A DNA stretch of 60,000 nucleotides, taken from NCBI GenBank assembly GCA_914767715.1, contig OU612066.1, positions 11,539,001 to 11,599,000 of the forward strand, given 5' to 3'. The position numbers and the translations under genes were made by a program. Position 1 is the stretch's first letter. Every line of letters starts with the position of its first letter. Positions 24,106 through 37,100 of the stretch are shown one piece after another. The DNA comes from Membranipora membranacea. Taxonomy: Eukaryota; Bryozoa; Gymnolaemata; Cheilostomatida; Membraniporidae. The notes below the pieces were generated by a model. It searched no databases. It was not told where the DNA came from and saw nothing but the letters and a program-made list of their open reading frames with translations.

Positions 24106-24499
24106 CAGGGCTCTCAACAACTCAGATTTCGTCCGAGTTTTTCGGATTTTTCAATTCAACTCAGGCAACTCAGGAGATTTCAGAATATGAGCTCAAAACT
24201 CAGATTTTTCCTCATATTCATCCAAGTTGGGGAATTACAGAATAAACAACTGATTGTATTGACGATCTCAATGCTTATAAATGCAAACTGAAAATGTCAC
24301 CCCAAAATCGAATGGAATTCATATGTAGAGTCCTAAATTGCACTCTAGGTTTTTAAGTCCGGAACTTGTCCGGAAGCCCTAAAGATCCCAAAAACCTAAG
24401 CTGTTGTTGCACATGGCGTTTTTTCGCCTTCGATGTGCAGCTTCCCGGCATGGTATTTGCAAAACTCAGGATCTAGATCCTCCAAGGTTGAGAACCCTG
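24106..24499. mobile_element. hAT-like non-autonomous element in FMO2 pseudogene intron 2
   Basis: The termini cagggctctcaac and gttgagaaccctg are inverted. Flanks are ctaagggc (24099-24106) and ctaagcgc (24500-24507), a 7-of-8 match consistent with an aged 8-bp duplication. The surrounding intron sequence aligns with FMO3 intron 2 at about 34290-34410, where no such element is present. Confidence 0.7.
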
Positions 24500-27400
24500 C
24501 TAAGCGCAGGTATGTGTCATCAATAACTGCATATATAGCTGAATTTTTTGTGGTCGAGTCATACTCTCTCAGTCATTAAGCGGGCAGTGGATTGGTTGTA
24601 TCATTGGACCAGAGGTAGCAGGTAGTTTAATATTAAACTGTTATTATTATGAAACTGAATATAACTCTTTGGTGCCAATCAATTGTTATTTTATTTGTTT
24701 GCATTCCTTGGTTATCCTTAGTTTTAGTCAACACAAGTTTGACCCACTGAACTTTGTCTGAACTGGTAGTTTTTGGAGACTTGCCAAAGTGCAGAAACCC
24801 TTACATGAACAAAATATTTTTCTCAACAGATGGTAAATTGTTGTAATTTTCATCATTAAGTAACTTACATACTGTGTCTACACGCAACAAACTTATGCTA
24901 ATGCTCCAGGGTTCCGGCCACAAGTTACCTTAATGTATTGATTGAGATCATAGTGACCAGCAAAGCTCTTGAGATATTCCAGAACGGTCGTGTGATGTAC
25001 TTAAGAGGACTCCTGGCTTCCTGATTCAGGAAACGGGTAACCTACAAAGGCCCTCAACTCCTTCTGTATGTTGGCTCTTAAATTAAATCGTACAACAGAA
25101 AATAGCAATAAATGAAATTTCCATCCCCTCCATTGGGAACTGTGATCATACTGAAAGTTCAGGATTAGACTTTTTGCCTGCAGAGAGAAACTGATTATTC
25201 CAACTTTGCAGCCTTTAATAAATGATCTTTTTTTTGCATTGAAATAACCATAAACATATAAATATTATATTAAATATTTATTAAATAAACATATAAGTAT
25301 TTATAGGTTTATGGAAATAACCAATTTGGAAAAAAAACATTCGGTAATCAACAATTTCTAAAAACCTGTGCCTGAATATGCAATTGAGTGTAATCAACTC
25401 TTGTGTTTTAGATCATGTTAAAAAAATTGGTCCATTAAATATTGGAATCTCGTTTGATTGCCTAGGCATGTAGATGTGAAGCTATAATTATTATATTATA
25501 ATATGGTTTCATGGTCAATGGTGTTCTCCCCCCCCCCCCCCCCCTTTCTCAACCGATGATCATGATATGTCAAGACAGGCTAGGAAATAAAAGGGAATTC
25601 CTGGATAAAGATGGATCCTAAGCGAGTTAAAACTGGTTATTTCTTGCCCAGCATGAGCCTAGCATGATAATACCATGTCATTCTTGGTGTAAGCCTCTGC
25701 CATAGTAACAGAAAACAGGTGCTATCCTGAGAACCATAGTAAATGGATACTGATACTGACATTATTAAACTTTCGAATCATATTCAAAACGGCAATAGGT
25801 TATTCTTACTTACCCAACACATTCTGGAATTTAGAGGTCAATATGACAGTATCAAATGACTAGAAATATTCGGCCATTTGATTAGGGGGGCGTCAGGCAG
25901 AGGGAGAGGCAAGCGCTTGGGGGCTCAACCTACTAGTCTACGAATGCAGGTGAGCAGGTATTGATTCAGGTTGATATTATTGTTGATGCCAGTAGGCCTT
26001 TCATGCGTTTTACATAAGAGTACTAACCTGAGAGTATTTTCTCCTGTAGGGGTCTCGGTTTACCCAAAGTCCACCGACCCCGCTGCTTATCTCGAATGCA
26101 GTCATGCTAACTTTATCCTCAAACTGAAGTAAAGACCTCATTGCTGCAAAGGGCATGGTGTAGGGGTAGACAACGAAAAGTTGATGTTTTGTCCCCAGCC
26201 ATGACATGAACATATCTCTTTACATAGCAGGTGCCCCCCCCCCCAAATACTCCTCATACATTACCAACTCCCCAATCTAAAATACTTTTGGCCTAGCTGT
26301 GATACTTTTTTTCATCAACCGTGTTGCATGCACAATACTAGCCTGGCACAATACAGGAACCTATGCTGCTCCATATGTCGGTTCATTGCTCCACAAGAGA
26401 CAATAATTGTTGAAACATCTCTCAAATGTTTGACCTGTTATATTTTTTACTGAGAACGAAACTCATTGAATTGACAAAATAAATTAAATATCATATGATA
26501 TGCAAGGAACTAAATGTTTTACAGAGGTTAGAAAATAGTCTGTGTAATGAAGGTTTTCGAAAACAACAATACGTTTTTATTTGGTATACTCACATTTTCT
26601 TATTGTCATTTGTAGAATTTGTTTGTATTTTCTGACTATACGTCCGTATTTCTCCCATTCCTACTACTTTGTAAGTACAGCATAACTGAAATGAATAATG
26701 TGAGACTAATAATAGTGTACAGTGCAGTAAACCAATGCTGTATACAAGAACAAATGACAGTAGCATCAGTTAAGACTTCGCATTCAGACATTTGCACTCT
26801 GACTCAGCTCTGTCTGTGATCACCAGGAGTAAGGCAGAAGAGGATACCATGTATACCTCTAGAGAAAGACTTGGTCTAAGACTGGTTGGTCATAGTTCTT
26901 GGTTGATTGAAAGGGGCGATCCTGAGTGGCAACAATGGTGAGACTCATCCGGTTGTACTAGGGTGGCTAGCCCGCCGGCAGTAGGGGAGGGAGGGAAACC
27001 GCTGAGCCAACCGAACTTGGAAGGGGGCACCAGTATCAGCCTTTACGTACCGCCCTCTGTGGTACTCTAATTGCATTGGGACTTCTCTTTCTATTTCATC
27101 ATGATCAATTTTTGCCAGTGCAATTCGATGAAACTGATCAATACTCAACAACAGTTGACCCTGACTAGTTGTATGCATGTGCGTCAGAAGGATTTACCAA
27201 GGGGTGCTCCTTTTATCTGTGGAGTAGTTAGTGGCATGTGTAAGCGGGGAGGGTGCGGAAGGGTCGCCCAAGCGCCCTCCTGCCGACGGAATTTTTTTGA
27301 AATTCGAGACCCAAAAAGAGACATTCTGGTACATACCAGCCAACTTTTAGGGATGAGCAACACCAAGCATGATACCAAAAATATTTAACAGCAACAGCCT

Positions 27401-29464
27401 CTTGCCCGGGCCCCGATTGAAAGTTCTAGCGATAAAAGAAAACATTGAGTACCAATGGTTAAAAAAAAAAAAAATTTAAACCTCCCAAGGGGTGCTCACT
27501 TGAGCACCCTGAGCGCCCTTCTGACGCTCATGGTTGTATGTCCTTATTTACTGAGATACTTGTTTTTTTATTTGGATTGAAGGTACTTTGATGCCTTGAC
27601 ATTACCCAATTAATCTTCAGTAGTTAAATCTTAGCTCACATGCATCTAGAAGAAACAGTAGATGGTACAGGGCTGCATGGGGATCAGATTTGATGCAGTT
27701 TGACAGTGGAGGGAGGGACTCACCAAAATTGCACCTAGATATCGCTTCAAAGTGACCAATCTAGGCAAAGCTGGGCTTGTTGTGTGCACAACCCAGTGGA
27801 GAAGTCATATTCAGCAAGATTCTGATCATATAGGCATCAATCACTGCTCAGGAGACGGGCCAAGAACTCAATTTGTTTAGTTTTAAAATTTTGCACTATT
27901 GAAATAACATACTATCCGTCTACTTATATATACAGAACAACACCACTAAGAACATTCAAACAACTTCCACCTATAACTTCGAACTCTCACTAATGCATGA
28001 AAGAAAAATTTGAGACTATAAACAACAGAGTTCATCGCCTTACGGGTTCAAACAAATAACAACTTCTTTTCATAATTTTTAAAATATTGAAGTTGGGAGG
28101 CTATGGTTCTCTCCTCCCAGCCACACTCACCTGTTAACCTATGTGTGGTAAATAATAGTATCTGTGCGTACACCAGTCTCTTAGCTCCAATATGTGATCT
28201 TTTTTGTTGATATCCAAGCTATATTCATCCCACAGGATAGGGGCCAATGATTAATGTAAATGACACAGCAAAATTTCCATACATGCTTTTATTGAAGCGG
28301 AAGGCGTTATCTACCCCTATAAAGCCCTTGTTGCTGCTAGACCTGCTCAAAACAAGTTGTTAGAAACGTCCGAAACGATTTCAGTCAAAGGTTTTGTTCA
28401 GGTATTCATTTTCAGTAGCTCGACAGCTTTCCAATGGTATATGGTATGTTGATATTCGGATCGGTCTTTGACATTACCTTAAGCCGAGAGTTGTCTTCTG
28501 CTTATCCATGTTTTTACAACTCCTGGTACTACTCTGCACGAAAATATTGTGTACTAGTAGTAAAGCAAACATATACTATACTAATCCACCATAGTATAAG
28601 AATACAACCTAAACACTTCATCTTGGCTCATAAGTATCACATGCAATGATTACAAGATATTGAATCAAATGACACTAACTATCTATATGATCAATATATA
28701 TTATTTCCATATGATCGAACCTCCCAGTAATACTTTTCTCAACAATATTGCAAAAGCTTTCAACAGTCTTCAACATCATCTAAAATCCCTGGTGAAATGA
28801 TGTATCCTTAAAAACTTTCTTTCGACCACTTCATTCTGACTTGATCATACCCTTATATTTTATCCAATTGTAACTACGGGAGGTCTACTGTGTAAAGATC
28901 CCCCTCTGCCTCTTTGCAAAAAGAGTGGCCAGCAACAGCAGGCAAGGGTATAGGATACTACCACACACAAGCCACCTGAGCTAAAGGGGGCCCGATAAAT
29001 AGGGCGGTCAAATAAGACCTAGGTGTAGAATACAAATTATTTCTGTTGTTTTCGTGGTCAAATCACCATACTCGGAAAAGCACTGTTGGATGAGAATTGA
29101 TGTCAATAAAGGCGCTAAAAAAAGAAACTAAAAGTTAAATCTAAGAGTGGACTCTTCTGTTTCTTACCTGAATTGCTGATCAACAAGTTTTTAACAGGTC
29201 AAGATGGCTCTGTAAATTGTCTTCTCCTAGCTGTGTTTTCGGAAACTTCGTTTTAATAAATGAGTTTGGGAGTAGTAAGCGATCTAATTTATATGTGATT
29301 TACTAATGACTAATGACAGAAATCAGGTTCAACACAAGACCATCCGCAAGCAAGCAAGTTCATCGAACCAAACAGTACATCCATAACGCAATGTATTGCG
29401 CAAAAGCTATGCGCATGGTGTTTGTGAAAATCGGTTATCAGTTGAAATAACCTTTGGTTAGTCA

Positions 29465-29540
29465 AAATAACCATTACAGAATTACCATTACAAAATAATC
29501 ATTACAGAATTACCATTACAAAATATCCATTACAAAATAA
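29465..29540. repeat. Short tandem repeat (about 13-14 bp, accattacaaaat)
   Basis: Five to six units of the form attaccattacaaaat/gaatt run just upstream of the foldback element at 29546. Confidence 0.75.
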
Positions 29541-29545
29541 CCCTT

Positions 29546-30221
29546 AAAGACTTTGTATGAGGCTGCTCTTTTGTATCACATCTTATTCTCCATATTTTAT
29601 TCTATTATGTGAGCGATTTTCAGCTTTAGAATCCAAATATTGAGGAAGTTATGGCCTCTCAAACTTCCAGGGTGATTGCCTTCAATCGGCATTGGGAATA
29701 AGCGGATGTTTCCCCTGGGGTACGTCACAACCATAGACATGTGTTTTGTCTATGGTCATACTTATTATGAGTTATTAGTTAATACACTAATAATCACACA
29801 GATAAGATGATGATCAATATTCAGACATGGGTGGGAATCGAACCCGGGTCCCCATACCTATAGGCATTGACGCTACTATCACGCCACTTGGACCGACTGG
29901 GATAGCCAGTAGACGATACAGCTCAGTGTTAGCAGTGTTGCCTGCAAAGCCATTTGGACCTGGGTTCGAGACCGTTACAGATCTGAACATTTTGATCATC
30001 AACAGATTTATTAGTGTATCGTAATAAGTAAGATGGTTGTGACGTACCCTAGGGATTGCCGGCTGATTTTTACTGCCGATAAATTGCGGTCACCTTGGAA
30101 GTTTGAGAGGCCATAACTTCCTCAATATTCGGATTCTAAAGCTGAAAATCGCTCACATGATAGAATAAAATATGGAAAATAATATGTGATACAAAAAAGC
30201 AGCCTCAAACAAAGTCTTTGA
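29546..30221. mobile_element. Foldback element enclosing two opposed tRNA-like modules
   Basis: The terminal inverted repeats start aaagactttg...gaggctgc and end gcagcctc...caaagtcttt. The arms (29546-29720 and 30045-30221) share ttcagctttagaatcc, gaggaagttatggcctctc and aaacttcca in inverted orientation. The centre holds two tRNA-like segments: on the minus strand a box B GGTTCGATTCC near 29836-29846, and on the plus strand a box B-like gggttcgagacc near 29961-29972 with an upstream box A-like gctcagtgttagcag. It is either a DNA transposon that captured tRNA-derived sequence or a SINE pair trapped between the arms. Confidence 0.7.
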
Positions 30222-31139
30222 GCCTCCTGGGAGGAACGATTATATTTACAAAAATTCTATTTTCTTGCAGCTTATAATTACGATGATATTATGATTCACT
30301 GGATATGCATTAACCATACGATATATGTAAGTGTAAGGGGCTGATTGATTGAGAAGCAGCTGGTAGATGAATTTACTTTACTTCCTTCAAAAACAACCAA
30401 TGTCAATAACTCTATCACTGCGGGCCGTAGTTTGGAGAGGAGGGGAAAGTCCAAGGCAAGTTCGAAGCATCACCAGGAGAGTTGCTGTAAGCTCCTCCAC
30501 ACCCAATATAAGGCATATAAATATAACTTGAAATTCCCAGAGGAGCTTTTTATGACATGGATTATTCGATCAATTTGTTTTTAGCTATTTTAGTTATATA
30601 TCTCTCTAGGGGAGGCAGTGCCTCCCTGCCTCCCCTATAACTACGGGCCTGCACTGTCAAACTCATCTTGCATTTTATTTTTTCTGATGACGAATTTGAG
30701 GAAACATCAATTATCTTCAACACATTTATAATGAATTACAGTGGACGGCAATAACATGATATTATGTAACCTGATCAACAAACAATTTATCACAACTTGT
30801 TCCTGTAGGATTCCTTGTAGCATTAACACACAATTGGATTTTGGAGGGTTCTAGATTGATTGTTCCAGCCCCATTCAGCCTCAGTTATATGTACATCATG
30901 TATATGTGCAGTGAAGCAAACTAAAACACAACACACCAAAAACATCTCTACACCATTTGTATATTTGGGAGTTGTCATGTAATAGTGCCGTTCAAGCCCG
31001 CAAAACTCTTGAAACTACTTGCAGTTAATTAATATTATAGTTAATCAAGGTTCTCCAGCATTGTTTGGCTGTAGGCTGGTGCGGATTTCAATTTAAAATA
31101 GTATCTTGAATATTGTTTTCACATTTTAGGAGATAAAAG

Positions 31140-34100
31140 TCATTTAGTATCCTTTGATGTGTCGATTGCTTCCTGAGCTTCACCTTTGCAATCTGGATGT
31201 ATATAGAGAATTTCAAAGTTGTCATCATCCACAATCCTATATCTACCTTCTTTGAAGTGAGGAAGGCTTCTTGCATAGATATCAAAAAAATGTTTAGCAA
31301 ATTTTTCTGAGAATGCTGGTACTGGTTGATTGGTGCCGCTCTGTTCTCCCAGCTGTCTGTTGTACTCATGTTGATAAATAGGAATGTGGTGGAAATGTTT
31401 CGGTACGTCGTTGTGATATGTTACAAGTCGTTTGTATAAGCTGCGATATTCCTCTTCCATTTCCTGGAATGTGAAATCAGACAAAGCTTGTGAACTGAAT
31501 GACAATCTTATGTTTACTCAGAAGCCAGCACCTTCTCTATATTTTGCTCCATGTTGACACTGCCGCATTATGCAAGGTAGTTGATCCAGGGAGTTACAGA
31601 CAAATTCTCTGGTTTTTGTAACCTTTAACTTTTGAGAAGAAAATATATGTTGTCACCTCTTTGATAAAGTACAGACAACTCTATTTATAGAGATATAGTA
31701 TCACATATGAATTCATTCCACATTTATCATGGAATTGCAGACACCTTGCTATGTATATGTATATGCATATGTTTCTGTATACATGTACTCACAGCTTTTG
31801 GCACAGGTGGTATCTTTGCACTGATGAATGCAGCAGCCAGCTCAGATTGGATACCGAAATTATGAAATGGGGTGACCAGTTTATTTAAACCAATGAAGTA
31901 GAGTGAGGGATGGTGTATGCTGATCATCATTCTGTAGAGATTTTTAACATGCCCATCTTTGATCTCTGGTCGACAGCGATCACTCAGAAATGAGAAATCA
32001 TATCTGAAACAAACAACGACATTAATCTAATATTACCTTATCAGAGTAAAGTATTTGCAGGCAGGAAGGTTTACCATTTTGTGCAGGCTTGGAATAGTGA
32101 AATTGATGATGAGCTCACATTTACTCAGCTCCATTACATTTTATAAACTTCCACCTTTACTAGTGCTAGCTTACGTTATGTCACCACATGACTAGCTTAT
32201 CGAAATTTGACAGACAGAGAATGATTCTGTTTTGAAATTTCGTTTTTTAAGATCAATCACATTTTATCCAAACTGCTTCAGATTTAGACAAGGATAAAGT
32301 GCTAATGTGAGTTTTAACTCTGCTTATAAAATAGACCCTGCAGACATGCTCCTGTGATCAGATTAAGATTATTTTTTGTTAGGGACTTAACGCTTCTTTT
32401 CATAAGCTTCAACTCAACTTCAACTAAGTTCCACTTTGATCTTCAGCAAATGATAATTATTCCCCCACCAACATCTAATTCTAATCCAATGATCAATTTA
32501 ATTTGAGACCTAAATAGAAAGGCACACCGATAGTAGCATCCAATCAATCACTAGCTAGAGATTTAACTGTTAGAAAATGATAGGTTGACATCTCATTGAT
32601 AGGGGATATCACATTTGGTCGTTTAGCTACTTATAATCCCAGGTTTCAGAACCACTTCTCTTCTTCTGAGAAGAAATTGGCAGCCGTAGCATAAAATTTT
32701 TTTTTTGTCTTGATACAATAAGAGGATTGGATTGAAAGAAAGTTCACATTAATTTTCAGCTATAAATGTATCACAATCAGGAACTTTTAACAAGTTTGCA
32801 TAATATACAACCTCTGCAATGTCCGGCCAAAGAAGTGGCTTTTTACATTTAAAACTTCTATTTACCTTTGATTCCATGGATTACCCACAACTGACTTTTT
32901 TTCCTGCTTGTTTGATATAAGAATGCTCAGATCTTTTTTATGTCATCAAGAGCTTGACAATCTCTCTCTCACCTGTACCCTGTAGCCAAAATGACCATAT
33001 CTGCTTTTATGACGGAGCCATCCTTCAAAATGATGTCATCTCCACTAAACTTATTGATTCCAGCTGTCTGTTCAATGTTGTCTGGAAGTTTTGTGGTCAG
33101 TCTGGCATTGTTGTGACTCAAATAAACCTACAGACACAGTGGAACCATGAAATAGCATACCAACTCAAAGACTAGACTGTACTCTCGGACCCAATGGATA
33201 GTCATACTATTGAAACCGCACCACAAAATAGACTCAGATTCCGATAGAGGTAAAAGAATATAGGAATGTACATAGATGTACTTAATTTCACACACCTGAT
33301 CTCTGTGACATTGTAATGGCTGAAAGAAGTTGCCATTGCTCAAGAAAGTTCGATATAAATACAAAATTACCTATTTTCAGCACCTACATACTGAACAAAG
33401 TAAATACTTTGTAATTTATGTAGACAAACTCACATATTTGGCAGTTTTGTGAATATCCATGGCTATATCTGTCCCTGAAAGTAAGGCCCCTAACACCACC
33501 ACTGTTTTACCGGTGTAGAGCTTCGGATCCTGGTGGTAGGTACTGTGCATTATCTCCCCTGAATATGTTTTATGCCCCTCGATATCTGGTATGTACGGAC
33601 TATGCTCATGCCTAAAACAGGAGGATTGTATCGGATAATGGTACAAAACATTACCCCACTTAAAGGTTAGGCCACACAATGTTTTCACGATCCAGAGAAA
33701 TCTTTTGTGCAAAATTCGGTTTATCACTAAATCGTGAGACACTGTATGCTCATGATGCAAGAATCTGAATAGTATGAGCTTTGACAAAATGTTATCTGAC
33801 TGGCTATCTGAGTTGATTGAAAGGCCCAGGCCATATATACACTATTTTATTCTGGGCGCGATGCATATCTTGCCGTATTGCATATCTCTTTCTAGAAATC
33901 TTTCGATGCATTGGTGCTCAAGCTTAAAATTGTTTTGTATAAAATTCTTCAAAAAATTTATAAATTGAAAGTCTGATTATACATTTCATTTCAATTTAAA
34001 TTATTTTGCAGGCAATAAATATTTAGATCTTACCCATTGCAGACAATAACAGCATCAAAGCGGTATGTGGACATTGCTCCAGTATCCTCGTTTCGCACAG

Positions 34101-37100
34101 TCACACTCCATCTCTCAACACCTTCATCTGTCATGTAAGGATCTACCTCGATAACTCTGTGTCTGAACTACAACAGAAATAAGGTGGTAGGGTCACAAAA
34201 ATTACAATGACGATTGCAAGGATTATCTCGCAAAATACAGATGACACCTGCTTGAGAGCCAGAACAAAGTGTTACATACACACAGGGTAAAGTTGATGAG
34301 CTAGTGCTTGCATGTAAGATTGTCTTCGCTGCATTTTTGGTGGCTGGCCGTTACTCACTCAGTCATAACAAGGGTGGTGGGATTGTGGTATCTGAGGACC
34401 AGTGGTAGTGATGAAATGCAGTAAGGATTGTTGTATGTTGCATAACTCTTGGCTTCTAATTAAATTCAAATGCATAAGTTGTCATTTTTACAGATATCTT
34501 TGGATGTTTCCATAGAGTTATTATATACTCTAGAGCAGGGGTGCCCAACCTATGGCTCATGAGCCACCTCGGCTCATTTTGGCTTTTTGGGTGGCTCATT
34601 TTAATATTTGCAAATTTCACGCGCTTTTTGGCGCGAATTTCATGCATTCAATTCATGGATGTACAATGTACATTAAATGTATGTATAGTGTATACAAGTT
34701 CATTGTACTGTGTGCCTGCATTGTAATATGTGTGTAGAGTTGTCTTCTTGCAGACTTGCCAACCTAAATTTTCCAAAATGCTTACAAAAATTTGCAAAAT
34801 GCTTAAAATGCTTACCAAACTCCAGGGCGCCTTATATGGCCAGAAATTGCCTAAAAAATTTTTTGCGCTACGCGCAGAATCTCGCACAATGACTTTGCTT
34901 TGGAATTTTTGCCAACACTTATCCATTAATGAATATGATACTTATATATCACTGACTGTTTCCGTGTTGTCTACACGTGACGTGGTCAGCTCATTTGGTT
35001 TAATTGATTTTTGAAATGGCTCATGTGAGAGAAAAGGTTGGGCACCCCTGCTCTAGAGTGGACAATGTGTACAAAAATAGCATCAGTTTTTGTCCTACTT
35101 TATCATTGCGAAATCCATGACGCGACACAACATGGTTGTGCATGGCTTGTGCCTGTATCATATAATTTATCATTGAGAATTTCGGAATTGGGCATGAAAA
35201 TTTAAGTTTTAGAGCACTTAAAGCCATTTTTCCGGAAAATTTTCATGGCACACTATGTGGAACACTTTCACTTTCAATTTTCACTTGCAGCCATTGAAAA
35301 AATGTTCTATGTTTTCCCATGAAAATAAGCTAAACAACCGCAAACACATCATTGTGATGAAAATAAATTACCGGGCTAGCTTGTTTTTTCTACTGCCACT
35401 TGCCAGCCATATAAGCTGTGTCCTATCCTCTTACTCATTTCATATGTTACACATTCAGTGGGTTTTTTTTATTTTTGATTAAATGAAGTACGAGTAGCCT
35501 GTGAACAAGTGATCGGAGGTGCAAAAGTTTGCAGTTTGCCTCTTTTTCAGTCACAGTGTACATAATGTCAAGATTCAGATTTGCTCTCCGGATAACATTA
35601 CTTTATTGAGGGTATTATTATAAGCTTTTTGGTTTCTTATGTCAAAGAAGATCAATTAAGATTGGTGCTAAAATCAGATGTGGTGTTACTGTCAGTCCTC
35701 ATTGCTCATAAGATCACTTTTTGGTTGCCTCTCTTATATTTTTATAGCATCAATCGATTTCTGACAGAGAATCACAGCTGTATGAAATGCTAACTCTGGT
35801 CATTTCAAAGGATTGAACACTACTACACTAATCCCCCTTCCCTCAAAACTATGCAAACAAATACACATGTATATGTCAACTGCCAGCGCCTTTACTGGAG
35901 TATATACAAAATATTATGTATGATGCTGAAGTTGCCATCTCAACTAATTTACAAACACAAACCAACAACCATAGTCATAATAATCATACCAGAAAATTGT
36001 ATCAAACATCCACAACGACCGCTCTGAAGCAAATCCGTCCACTTAAAATGTCACATTAGTGAGTGTTTGTTCTGAAAAATCTGGAGTCAGTCTGGATAGG
36101 TATGTATGTGAGTTTTCCATTCAAAGATTTACTTGATACTCAGCAACTTATCAAAAAAGTTTGTTACAAAATACCTTCATTTATATGCTTTCAAAAGCTG
36201 CTGTGTATGGTTGAATTGTTTTGCGAATTCAAAAACTAGAGGACACCACCGGGGAGGAAATTTAGAGCTTTAAATGACATAGCCAAATCTAAACGCCGAA
36301 TCTTAGTCAGAACCGTATGTAAATTGCTTCTGCAAATGGCGGAACTTAGCGGCCGACTTTTAACCTCCAGTCAGCTTTTCCACAAGCTATGTGTACACCT
36401 TATACTGAACAAATAACATTAACTCACTTGATGGATAACATATGAGTAAAAGAGACAGAATCCAACTTATGGTTGAGAGAAAGGTGGAAAAAAACAAGCT
36501 AGCCCGGTAATTTTTGTTCATCACAATGATGGTGTTTTTGGTTGGGGTTTTGGCTTATTTTCATGGGAAATCACATTTTCCAAAAAAATGGCCATTAGCG
36601 CTCTAAAACATAAATTTTCATGCTCAATTCCTATATTCTCAATGATAACTTATATGATACAGGCACTAGCCATGCACAACCAGCTTGCGTCGCATCATGA
36701 ATTTCGCAATAATTAAGTAGGACGTTTTGAGCACTGCATTATCCACTCTAGAGTATATAATAACTCTATGGATGTTTCTAACATGGTTGTCGTTCTATAG
36801 GCAGCCCAAGTTAGATTGACCATCTGAGCTTGCAGTGAAGAAACTCTAACACAGACGATTCTCTCAACAGATGGTTGCTAGTTTCACTTTCCATCATTGC
36901 TGATGCAACCATACTTCCCCCTTTCGGAATTCTCTCATCACTACTGCCCCTTGTGAAGGTTGGTCCCTGGTATATACCACGTCTGCTCTCAGCAAGCCTC
37001 TACTTAAGTTTCAGGACTACAGTCACTGATTACCTTAATATACTGAGGGAGATTGTAGTGATCCGCAAAGCTGTTGAGATATTCTAGAACGGCTGAGTGA

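Larger units (their letters stand above)
21358..26147 (-). pseudogene. FMO2 pseudogene, 5'-truncated, all seven exons recognisable
   Basis: Exon remnants (minus strand): 26028-26147, 24929-25076, 23646-23779, 23296-23473, 22271-22425, 21797-22000, 21358-21546. Exon 2-5 lengths equal those of FMO1 and FMO3. Lesions: exon 1 starts at AAMRSLL, so the start codon and the GxGxxG FAD loop are gone; a short deletion precedes the exon 1 donor; TAA in exon 2 (about 25004-25006); the exon 4 donor is TT instead of GT (23295); a 7-bp deletion in exon 6 (about 21945) shifts the frame; TAA in exon 6 (21851-21853); TAA in exon 7 (21358-21360) followed by a deletion of roughly 70 bp. The GALLSG variant is shared with the intact copies. 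Intron 2 carries a hAT-like insertion and a palindrome. It is inverted relative to FMO1 and cannot make an enzyme. Confidence 0.92.
26148..31139. other. Intergenic region between the FMO2 pseudogene and FMO3
   Basis: No gene was recognised. Contents include poly-C runs (about 26231), a possible inverted-terminal element at about 27180-27530 (gcgtcagaagg and ccttctgacgc at the ends), the repeat at 28945-29030 shared with 620-705, a short tandem repeat (29465-29540) and the foldback element 29546-30221. Several plus and minus frames of 60-105 codons are open but look random. Confidence 0.5.

Noticed and set aside
21358-26147. FMO2 as a working third monooxygenase
   Set aside because: Lost start and FAD loop, three in-frame stops, a 7-bp frameshift, a dead splice donor and a 3' deletion.
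27071-27388. 105-codon plus-strand frame and its antisense partner
   Set aside because: No domain, overlapping frames on both strands, and it spans a likely inverted-terminal repeat element.
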